Source: Campylobacteraceae bacterium | GTDB taxonomy: Bacteria; Campylobacterota; Campylobacteria; Campylobacterales; Sulfurovaceae | Assembly: GCA_027026055.1 (NCBI GenBank) | Contig: JALVPA010000038.1 | Location: 1-19,564, forward strand | Direction of reading: 5' to 3' | Length of the DNA: 19,564 bases | In this document: positions 13,865 through 19,564 of the stretch, one piece after another | How positions within the stretch are numbered: position 1 is the first letter of the stretch | Layout: each line of letters begins with the position of its first letter | Position numbers and translations under genes: made by a program | Notes under the pieces: model-generated | Seen by the model: the letters and a program-made list of their open reading frames with translations, nothing else | Told to the model about the DNA's origin: nothing | Databases searched by the model: none

Positions 13865-15472
13865 TTGGAACAACAAGATCTCAATAAACGACTATTGCTG
13901 GCTTTGGCGCTTTCGTTTTTGGTTTTTATCGGCTATAGCTATCTCTTTCCTACGCAGACACCGGTACAAAGCGGTAACGACGCGAACGCTACGACACGGA
14001 GCGTGGCTTCTCGTGATGTTCCTATCGCCTCGAATAAAACGCAGATGTCGCAAAATACTTCCGCCAAAGCGGCACCTCAAGCCGTTGCGGCCGCGGATAC
14101 GTTAGCGACGGTGCGTTCGGATAAGTTTAAGATGACAATAGATAAATTGGGACGTATTTCTCAATTTGAGCTTTTGGAAGAGAAATATCGTCAAGCCGAC
14201 GGTCATAATCCTCAAATCCTGGCACCCGACAAAACGAAGCCGCTCGAAATTCGTTTTTCGGATAAAAATATCAACACCGAAGCGTTCAAGACCGATTATG
14301 TCGCCAATATTGAAGGTGACGTTACGCTAAAAAGTGAACCGCTCAAAGTGATTTTGACCCAGACGCTTTCTTCTTTGACTGTGACAAAAACATTGACAAT
14401 CAAACCCAACGGCGCCTATGATTTGGAAGTGACCACCTCTTCCCCGGTATCTTATTTTATTACACCGGGATACCGTCCTATCGCCGATACGTCGCGCTAT
14501 CTTATCGTACGCGGTGCTTTGGTCAAAACGCCCGACGGTGTCATCAATACGATTGAAGACGGTGAAGCCAAAGGCGACGAAGTCTTTAAAAACGCACGCA
14601 TAGCATCTGCGTTCGATCGTTACGTCGCTTCGATGTTTTACGATTTCAAAGAGGGTATGAACGTCTCCGTACTCAAAACCGAAGGAGACAATCCGCTGCT
14701 TTTCGTCGAGGGAAAACCCGATTTGAAATTGGGCGGTTACATCGGACCGAAAGAGTACAAGATATTGGCAGCGATCAATCCCGAGTTGACAGACGCTATA
14801 GAGTTCGGTTGGTTTACGTTCCTTTCCTATCCTTTCTTTAAAGTCCTGATGTGGATAGAGAGTGTGGTGGGTAACTGGGGATGGGCGATCATACTCTTTA
14901 CGCTATTGGTCAAACTGGTTCTTTTCCCGCTTTCTTATAAAGGGATGATGTCGATGCAAAAGCTCAAAGAGCTCGCTCCCAAGATGAAAGAGTTAAGAGA
15001 ACGTTATAAGGACGATCCGGCCAAACTCAATATGAAGATGATGGAGCTTTACAAAAAACACAATGCCAACCCGATGGGGGGATGTTTGCCGATGCTGTTG
15101 CAAATCCCCGTATTTTTCGCACTCTATCGCGTATTGCTCAATGCCGACGAGTTGCAAGGGGCGGTGTGGATAAGCGGATGGATCGACAACTTGGCGGCGG
15201 CGGATCCTTATTATGTGTTGCCTGTCTTGATGGGTATTTCGATGTGGGTACAGCAAAAAATCACTCCCACCAACTTTACAGATCCGATGCAAGAGAAGAT
15301 TTTCCAATTCTTCCCGCTGTTGATAGCGTTGATGTTTATCATTATGCCTTTCCCGTCGGGCTTAGTGCTTTATTGGGTTGTGAACAACATCTTTACGATT
15401 GTACAGCAGCTTGTTATCAATAAAGCTTACCAAAAACACAAAGCCCAAATAGCGGCACAAAAGCATTCGTAA
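13865..15472 (+). CDS. yidC: Membrane protein insertase YidC
   Basis: A 535-residue inner-membrane insertase of the Gram-negative type. It has an N-terminal anchor (about 11-27), a large periplasmic beta-domain (about 80-305), and the conserved five-helix core beginning near residue 318. Core signatures are LFPLSYKGMMSMQKLKELAP, NPMGGCLPMLLQIPVFFALY, DPYYVLPVLMGISMWVQQK and FPSGLVLYWVVNN. The groove residue that is Arg in E. coli (Arg366, in IVRGIMYPL) is Lys350 here (LLVKLVLFPL). The start is TTG at 13865 behind AAAGGT, since no ATG or GTG lies near the N-terminal anchor. The stop overlaps the jag ribosome binding site (AAGGAG, 15471-15476). yidD, which normally lies just upstream, is missing. 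Confidence 0.97.
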   Translation: MEQQDLNKRLLLALALSFLVFIGYSYLFPTQTPVQSGNDANATTRSVASRDVPIASNKTQMSQNTSAKAAPQAVAAADTLATVRSDKFKMTIDKLGRISQFELLEEKYRQADGHNPQILAPDKTKPLEIRFSDKNINTEAFKTDYVANIEGDVTLKSEPLKVILTQTLSSLTVTKTLTIKPNGAYDLEVTTSSPVSYFITPGYRPIADTSRYLIVRGALVKTPDGVINTIEDGEAKGDEVFKNARIASAFDRYVASMFYDFKEGMNVSVLKTEGDNPLLFVEGKPDLKLGGYIGPKEYKILAAINPELTDAIEFGWFTFLSYPFFKVLMWIESVVGNWGWAIILFTLLVKLVLFPLSYKGMMSMQKLKELAPKMKELRERYKDDPAKLNMKMMELYKKHNANPMGGCLPMLLQIPVFFALYRVLLNADELQGAVWISGWIDNLAAADPYYVLPVLMGISMWVQQKITPTNFTDPMQEKIFQFFPLLIALMFIIMPFPSGLVLYWVVNNIFTIVQQLVINKAYQKHKAQIAAQKHS

Positions 15473-15482
15473 GGAGTGTCCG

Positions 15483-16325
15483 ATGGTAAAAATCGAAGCG
15501 CCGACGCTCGAAGAGGCGTACGAATTGGCTGCTCGCAAGCTCTCCTGCTCCGTCACAGAACTCGACTATGAGATTGTCCAATATCCATCCACCGGTATTT
15601 TCGGTATATTCAAAAAGCATGCCGTCATCGTCGCAACGAGAAAAATCCGTGATCAAAACTCAAGCGTTTCGCAAGTCGTGCCTGAAACGGCGGTAACGGA
15701 GACGAAACAAACCATAGAGAAGAGTGCGGATCAAACGGTAGCGAAATCGGAAACGAAGAGCTCCGAAGATGCGTCTCGACCCGTGAAAGAAAAAAACGAA
15801 GACAAAATCGTCGATAAGTTTTTCGAAGCGGATACGAAAACACACTCCGAACAAGAAAATAGAGCTGTCGCATACGAGATCGAAGCACAATTGAAAAAAT
15901 TGATGGAAACGTCATGTTTCGATATCGATACGGTCGAAGTGGATGTAATGGATTCGACCGCTTATGTCTTTATCGACGGTGAAGATGCCGCACTTTTGAT
16001 TGGAAAAGAGGGGTATCGTTACAACGCCTTGTCTTATATGCTTTTTAATTGGATACATAGCAAATACAACCTCTTTTTGAAACTCGAAATCGCAGCCTTT
16101 TTGACGACACAAGAAGAGATGATTCGTAACTACATCAAACCCGTTATCGAAAACGTTAACCGATATGGCAGAGGAAAAACGCGCTTTCTCGACGGCGTAC
16201 TCGTGCAAATCGCACTCGAACAATTACGCGAAGCGTTTCCCGACAAGTATGTCGCTATCAAAACGGCAAAATCGGGAAAACGTTTCGTCGTCATAGACGA
16301 GTTTCATCCGAAAACGCATGTCTGA
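15483..16325 (+). CDS. jag: Jag/KhpB-type RNA-binding protein
   Basis: A 280-residue cytoplasmic protein. A Jag-N domain fills residues 1-55 (KIEAPTLEEAYELAARKL). A charged, Glu/Lys/Ser-rich linker runs to about 125. A KH domain follows with its GxxG loop as IGKEG (Gly174-Gly177). The last part (about 207-275) corresponds to the R3H region but lacks the Arg-x3-His signature: the usual (E)RR(I)(V)H stretch is replaced by FLDGVLVQIAL, while the closing GKRFVVIDEF strand is kept. Homologues pair with KhpA and bind many RNAs, affecting cell-wall growth or sRNA stability. It is co-transcribed with yidC (10-nt gap) and overlaps mnmE by 8 nt. A weak R3H remnant is likely ancestral in this phylum, but I cannot check that here. 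Confidence 0.92.
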   Translation: MVKIEAPTLEEAYELAARKLSCSVTELDYEIVQYPSTGIFGIFKKHAVIVATRKIRDQNSSVSQVVPETAVTETKQTIEKSADQTVAKSETKSSEDASRPVKEKNEDKIVDKFFEADTKTHSEQENRAVAYEIEAQLKKLMETSCFDIDTVEVDVMDSTAYVFIDGEDAALLIGKEGYRYNALSYMLFNWIHSKYNLFLKLEIAAFLTTQEEMIRNYIKPVIENVNRYGRGKTRFLDGVLVQIALEQLREAFPDKYVAIKTAKSGKRFVVIDEFHPKTHV

Positions 16326-17658
16326 GACGATAGCCGCCGTCGCTACGGCAAACGGAGTCGGTTCCATCGCTATCGTACGTGTCAGCGGAGACAAAGCGCT
16401 CGCTGCCGCTCAAAGGCTCACTTCTCGCACTCGTTTCGAACCTCGCCATGCGTATCTTCTTCCGCTTCGCGATAACGATCGCTCACTGATAGACGAAGCG
16501 ATTGTTATCTATTTTAAAGCGCCTTACAGTTTTACGGGAGAGGATATCGTCGAATTCCAGTGTCACGGCGGGTTTGTTACGGCACGACGTATCATGCAAA
16601 CACTTACGACGATAGAGGGAATTCGCACGGCATTCCCCGGCGAGTTTTCGAAGCGCGCTTTTTTGAACGGGAAGATCGATTTGAGTGAAGCCGAGGCGAT
16701 AGCGAAGTTGATAGAAGCAAAAAGCGAAGATGCCGCAAAAATACTCGCCAAGCAGCTTAAAGGCGACCTAAAGCGCTTTGTGGAAGAAAGTAGAGAAAAA
16801 CTCATAGAGATATTGGCTTATAGCGAGGTTTTTATCGACTATGCGGAAGAAGATATTCCAGAAGAGACCTACGATACGTTATTGAGGAAGATAGAGAAGG
16901 TTGAAGGCGAGTTGCGCGGATTGGTCGAAAGCAGTCGTCGTCGTAGGGGATTGATCGAAGGGTTCCGCGTTGCCATCGTCGGGAAACCGAATGTGGGTAA
17001 AAGCTCGTTATTGAACGCTTTGTTGTCGTACGAAAGGGCCATCGTCAGCGATATCGCAGGAACGACCAGAGATACGATCGAGGAAGAAGTGCGCATCGGT
17101 TCGCATCTGATACGCATGATAGACACGGCGGGGATACGTGCGGCAAACGATACGATAGAGCGTATCGGGGTGGAGCGTTCGAAGCGTTCTATGGAGGAAG
17201 CGGATATCGTCATCGCGCTTTTCGACGGATCGCGTCCGTTCGACGAGGAAGATAAAGAAATCGTAGCGATGATCGAGCGTTTCGACAAGCCTTGTGTCGT
17301 AGTTGTCAACAAATGCGATTTACCGCAACGTTTGGATCGAAAACTACTTGAAAAATTCGATCCTGTCGAAGTGAGTGTAAAAGGGGCGTTTCAACGATTG
17401 ATAGAACGTATGGAAAGTTTGCTGGACGATCTTGGAGGTAACGACGAATTACTCCTCGTATCGCAGCGTCAAAACAAAGCGGTCGAAGATGCCGCCGATG
17501 CGGTAGCGGAAGCGAAAGAACCGCTTAGACGAGGAGAACTCGAGTTTTTTTCCTATCATATCAAAGAAGCAATCAAGGCGATAAGCTCCATTTCGCGTCC
17601 TTTCGATAACGAAGAGATGCTCGATAAAATGTTTTCGGAATTTTGTTTGGGGAAGTAA
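16318..17658 (+). CDS. mnmE: tRNA uridine-34 modification GTPase MnmE (TrmE)
   Basis: A 446-residue potassium-dependent GTPase that, with MnmG, installs the (c)mnm5 group on U34 of certain tRNAs. The N-terminal folate-binding domain shows DTIAAVATANGVGSIAIVRVSG-type residues (3-24) and FPGEFSKRAFLNGKIDLSEAEAI-type residues (106-128). The G domain has G1 GKPNVGKS (222-229), G2 GTTRDT (248-253), G3 DTAG (269-272) and G4 NKCD (331-334). The C-terminus is CLGK (443-446), the C-x-G-K catalytic cysteine motif. The length is normal. The ATG at 16318 lies 8 nt inside the end of jag with no clear ribosome binding site, so translation is probably coupled to jag. A small Sel1-repeat gene follows after 3 nt. 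Confidence 0.98.
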   Translation: MSETIAAVATANGVGSIAIVRVSGDKALAAAQRLTSRTRFEPRHAYLLPLRDNDRSLIDEAIVIYFKAPYSFTGEDIVEFQCHGGFVTARRIMQTLTTIEGIRTAFPGEFSKRAFLNGKIDLSEAEAIAKLIEAKSEDAAKILAKQLKGDLKRFVEESREKLIEILAYSEVFIDYAEEDIPEETYDTLLRKIEKVEGELRGLVESSRRRRGLIEGFRVAIVGKPNVGKSSLLNALLSYERAIVSDIAGTTRDTIEEEVRIGSHLIRMIDTAGIRAANDTIERIGVERSKRSMEEADIVIALFDGSRPFDEEDKEIVAMIERFDKPCVVVVNKCDLPQRLDRKLLEKFDPVEVSVKGAFQRLIERMESLLDDLGGNDELLLVSQRQNKAVEDAADAVAEAKEPLRRGELEFFSYHIKEAIKAISSISRPFDNEEMLDKMFSEFCLGK

Positions 17659-17661
17659 AAA

Positions 17662-17973
17662 ATGGGCGATATATCGTTAAACGACCTCGAGTTCTATGCG
17701 ACACTTGCGTTGTCGGTCATTACGGCGGTTTTGATCTATCACACGTATCGCTATTATAAGGCGGGAAAAATGCGTGTAAAAAAGATGCATCGTTACGCCA
17801 AAGAGGGGGATAGGTACGCACAAGAGTTACTCGGAGACGAATATAGAAAAGGCGAATTTGTCAAAAAAAATTGTAAAACATCCCTTTATTGGTATACCAA
17901 AGCCGCATTGTCGGGTAGTGAAAAGGCGGAAAGCTTTTTAAAAAAGTATCGTCGAGATAAAAATACCTGTTAG
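17662..17973 (+). CDS. Membrane-anchored protein with one Sel1-like repeat
   Basis: A 103-residue protein. A single membrane segment (about residues 9-27) with the N-terminus probably outside is followed by a basic stretch (AGKMRVKKMHRY), then one Sel1/TPR-like unit of about 36 residues: AKEGDRYAQELLGDEYRKG with LYWYTKAALSGSEKAESFL after it. Alternating A/G/L/Y positions fit the Sel1 consensus. Such repeats are protein-binding scaffolds. The gene begins 3 nt after the mnmE stop, so it belongs to that operon. Its partner and role are unknown. It has no key catalytic residues to inspect. Confidence 0.8.
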   Translation: MGDISLNDLEFYATLALSVITAVLIYHTYRYYKAGKMRVKKMHRYAKEGDRYAQELLGDEYRKGEFVKKNCKTSLYWYTKAALSGSEKAESFLKKYRRDKNTC

Positions 17974-18037
17974 AGGTAATCCGACGTTATGTTTGTTATG
18001 TTAAAGTATCGTTAATCAACACAATAGGGAGGCTCGA

Positions 18038-18661
18038 ATGTATCGACGGATATGGAGAAGTATGGTTGCGGCGGCGCTTTTTTTTCTCATGAACGGATGT
18101 GTACACAGAGAGTTGCCGCAACTTCCGTACAATCACGGCATTTACGGTAGCGGTGATCAGGAGAGTATAGACATTTCGGATTTGGATGCGAACTTGACGG
18201 AAAGCGGTGCACCTTTGACCCAAGACGGTAGGGTGCCTCGCATACCTTTCCCTGTCGAAGAGTATATGCATCTGCGTCGTATGGGGAAGGGGACGATTAC
18301 GGGGCGCATCTATTTGGAAGACGGTATGGGGACGAAGATCTATGGTCGCAATACCAGACTTTATCTCAACCCAAAAACGAGTTACTCGGATCAATGGTAC
18401 GAAGAGAGTTATCTCGGCGGACACAAGATGCAAAAAGCGGATGATAGATTGTTCGATTATTTGAGATTTACGTCGTCCGACAGTCAAGGCAACTTTGCCT
18501 TTTACGGGGTACCGAGCGGTAGTTATTATCTGATAGGCACCGTCAAGTGTGCATCGGAGTGCGGCTATGTCACTCCCAAAAACGTTCGGATCGCCACACT
18601 AGTCACCGTCAAAGGAAACGAGACGGTGCACAAAGATCTGAAGGCTACGATCAGTTATTGA
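18038..18661 (+). CDS. Lipoprotein with carboxypeptidase-regulatory-like beta domain
   Basis: A 207-residue probable lipoprotein. The N-terminus is basic (MYRRIWRS) with a short hydrophobic stretch and a lipobox-like LMNGC, so Cys21 is the likely lipidated residue after signal peptidase II cleavage. The C-terminal part (about 85-207) resembles a CarboxypepD-reg/transthyretin-like fold: GTITGRIYLEDG, then TSSDSQGNFAFYGVPSGSYYLIGTV, and a closing VTVKGNETVHKDLKATI. These domains are commonly exported binding or adhesion modules. The start ATG at 18038 has AGGGAGG at 18026-18032. The 64-bp gap before it holds only weak AT-rich promoter candidates. The 3' end overlaps the convergent dUTPase gene by 11 nt. 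Confidence 0.85.
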   Translation: MYRRIWRSMVAAALFFLMNGCVHRELPQLPYNHGIYGSGDQESIDISDLDANLTESGAPLTQDGRVPRIPFPVEEYMHLRRMGKGTITGRIYLEDGMGTKIYGRNTRLYLNPKTSYSDQWYEESYLGGHKMQKADDRLFDYLRFTSSDSQGNFAFYGVPSGSYYLIGTVKCASECGYVTPKNVRIATLVTVKGNETVHKDLKATISY

Positions 18662-19340
18662 CGATCGTGTTGTACCTGTTTTTCAGTGCCTGATAAAGAG
18701 TATCCGGCGTCATATCGGGATCGTTGTCGAGGAGGCGTTGCATGACGACATTGTCCTCTTCGCCGTCCCAAAGTTTGAGGTAGGTACCTTCTTTGTAGCC
18801 GTGGTTTTGTCTAAATCGATTTAAAACGTTTTTTCCTACATAGAGTTTATAAAGGGTGTTGAGGTTCAAGTCGGCGACAACGGCAACGGCATAAAAATCG
18901 TCGACGATCGTTTCTATCGGAGCGGTACAGAAGAGATCTTCGAGCATCGTCTCAACGACGTTGATTTCCGTATAGATATCGTCGTGTTCGAAACCGTCGT
19001 TTTCGACAAACGTTTTATAGTGCGGTGTTTGCGTTAGTGCCGTCGCCAAATCTTCCATCGTACCGAGACGGTCGTTTTTGTAAATCTGTAATGCCAACGA
19101 AAGTACGAAGTGCCAGATATCGACGGTCTCTATTTTGATATTTTCATAATCGGGTGTCGCGTCGATATTTTTCCAGTGTTTCCAGGGATAACTATCGATC
19201 AATTCGGCACCTTCGAGATAGATACAGCGTTTCCAGTCGATACGTTTACCGTGTTTTGTAACACCTTTTTCCCATCCGATACCGTTGGTTTCGTCGTTGA
19301 GTTCTTGTTGTAGTCGCAACATTTGCAAAAGTTTGTGCAT
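18651..19340 (-). CDS. dut: Dimeric (all-alpha) dUTPase
   Basis: This 229-residue enzyme hydrolyses dUTP to dUMP and pyrophosphate, keeping uracil out of DNA and supplying dTMP synthesis. It belongs to the dimeric, helical dUTPase family found in Campylobacter and phages, not the trimeric Dut fold. The N-terminus is LLQMLRLQQELNDETNG, with RCIYLEGAELIDSYPWKHWKN (39-58 region) and the metal-binding acidic pairs Glu43/Glu46 and Glu71/Asp74 (IETVDIWHF). I place the start at 19340 because the frame extending upstream to 19520 runs through the promoter and the palindrome and has no family resemblance. With this start the length is that expected for the Campylobacter enzyme. The ribosome site is weak (GAAGCGAG). 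Confidence 0.93.
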   Translation of the reverse strand: MHKLLQMLRLQQELNDETNGIGWEKGVTKHGKRIDWKRCIYLEGAELIDSYPWKHWKNIDATPDYENIKIETVDIWHFVLSLALQIYKNDRLGTMEDLATALTQTPHYKTFVENDGFEHDDIYTEINVVETMLEDLFCTAPIETIVDDFYAVAVVADLNLNTLYKLYVGKNVLNRFRQNHGYKEGTYLKLWDGEEDNVVMQRLLDNDPDMTPDTLYQALKNRYNTIVNN

Positions 19341-19364
19341 GTTTCGCTCGCTTCTTTTTTCGTA

Positions 19365-19370
19365 AGTATA
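19365..19370 (-). promoter_or_regulatory. -10 box for dut
   Basis: On the minus strand GCTATACT gives a good -10 hexamer (TATACT), 24 nt upstream of the chosen dut start. A transcription start near 19357 would leave a short leader of about 17 nt. This supports the start at 19340 over longer forms. Confidence 0.5.
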
Positions 19371-19411
19371 GCTTGAGTTTGCTTGTACGCGACGATTCGT
19401 TTGTTTGTTTA

Positions 19412-19442
19412 TGGACAATATTAAAGAAGGATACGTTACAAT
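19412..19442 (+). promoter_or_regulatory. Rightward promoter candidate at the window's right end
   Basis: TGGACA (19412-19417) and TACAAT (19437-19442) make a -35/-10 pair with a 19-bp spacer, slightly long. The expected transcription start (about 19449-19451) falls on the first bases of the 19-bp palindrome. The gene it would serve lies beyond the window or starts within its last bases, where no start is clear. Confidence 0.4.
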
Positions 19443-19450
19443 TTCTTTTA

Positions 19451-19469
19451 TTGACCGACGGTCGGTCAA
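19451..19469 (+). promoter_or_regulatory. 19-bp palindromic operator, TetR-family style
   Basis: TTGACCGACGGTCGGTCAA: perfect 9-bp arms around one central base. The GACCGAC/GTCGGTC half-sites are of the kind bound by TetR-family repressors, especially those controlling efflux pumps and lipid or drug responses. It sits at the expected start of the rightward promoter, an ideal position for repression, and about 80 bp upstream of the dut -10 box. No regulator gene is inside the window. Protein identity is inference. Confidence 0.6.
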
Positions 19470-19470
19470 A

Positions 19471-19494
19471 ATAATGAGTAGTGAATAATGAGTA
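19471..19494 (+). repeat. Degenerate 7-bp tandem repeat
   Basis: ATAATGA, GTAGTGA and ATAATGA follow one another (19471-19491), then GTA, all fitting RTARTGA. Equivalently an 11-bp direct repeat AATAATGAGTA (19470-19480 and 19484-19494) at a 14-bp spacing. It follows the palindrome directly. Longer arrays of similar heptamers occur between genes in various bacteria; this is a short remnant or seed. Confidence 0.5.
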
Positions 19495-19564
19495 ACCAAA
19501 AAAAAAGAGTGCTTTAGCATTATCGTTGTAGGCGTTACCCTTTATACATTGCAGAAGAGAACCC

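Larger units (their letters stand above)
19341..19564. other. Non-coding stretch at the right end
   Basis: These 224 bp hold the dut promoter, a rightward promoter with a palindromic operator, a short heptamer repeat and a run of nine A (19498-19506). I see no supported gene. The last 30 bases read on the minus strand as nine codons and a stop, which could be the end of a gene entering from the right, but that is too little to call. Confidence 0.6.

Noticed and set aside
19341..19520. N-terminal extension of dut to a start at 19520
   Set aside because: The added 60 residues run through a -10 box and the palindrome, have no family resemblance, and the frame opens normally at the conserved N-terminus at 19340.
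19498..19530. Rho-independent terminator on the minus strand before the run of nine T
   Set aside because: The only stem is TGCT/AGCA around two bases, which cannot form a stable hairpin.
19535..19564. Possible 3' end of a minus-strand gene (nine codons then TAA) entering from the right
   Set aside because: Too short to identify, and no proper terminator stem precedes the T-run; any random end would give such a frame often.
1..19564. Mobile elements, CRISPR arrays, toxin-antitoxin or phage genes
   Set aside because: No transposase, integrase, spaced direct repeats or foreign-looking composition was seen; gene content is housekeeping throughout.

Overview
The window reads as a chromosomal core region of a Campylobacterota (Epsilonproteobacteria) genome, most like the Sulfurovum/Sulfurimonas group. 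The reasons are an atpB gene standing apart from the other ATP synthase genes, NspC-type polyamine synthesis, an all-alpha dimeric dUTPase of the Campylobacter kind, a short BamA-family/TamB pair, and promoters marked mainly by a TATAAT-like -10 box. Coding density is very high. No rRNA, tRNA, insertion sequence, prophage or CRISPR array is visible.

Left part (1-1199): the 3' end of lptB (LPS export ATPase), then atpB (F0 subunit a) and a small two-helix membrane protein. Middle left (1277-11475): one long rightward, probably co-transcribed series with gaps of at most 17 nt and mostly overlapping stops and starts: gatB, a voltage-sensor-type K+ channel with an RCK domain, a free-standing RCK (TrkA-like) protein, gpsA, tamA, tamB and a small unrecognised protein. 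Translation capacity, potassium handling, phospholipid precursor supply and outer-membrane assembly are therefore linked in one transcript.

Centre (10990-13201): nspC (carboxynorspermidine/carboxyspermidine decarboxylase) lies on the minus strand between two 161-residue paralogues. My reading is that these paralogues are stripped-down, catalytically dead relatives of the GGDEF (diguanylate cyclase) fold that carry a new shared signature where GGDEF should be. The second one has two matched inverted repeats between its -10 box and its ribosome binding site. This is the most unusual part of the window.

Right part (13298-17973): the classic rpmH-rnpA-yidC-jag-mnmE cluster (ribosomal protein L34, RNase P protein, membrane insertase, KhpB-type RNA-binding protein, tRNA-modification GTPase), followed by a small membrane-anchored Sel1-repeat protein. 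yidD is absent from its usual place, rnpA appears to start inside rpmH, YidC has Lys in place of the groove Arg, and Jag has lost the R3H signature. The window ends with a lipoprotein (18038-18661), a convergent dUTPase gene (18651-19340, minus) and a 224-bp non-coding stretch. That stretch holds a dUTPase promoter, a rightward promoter with a 19-bp TetR-style palindrome at its expected transcription start, and a degenerate 7-bp repeat.

All identifications come from reading motifs and order by eye; no database search was run.
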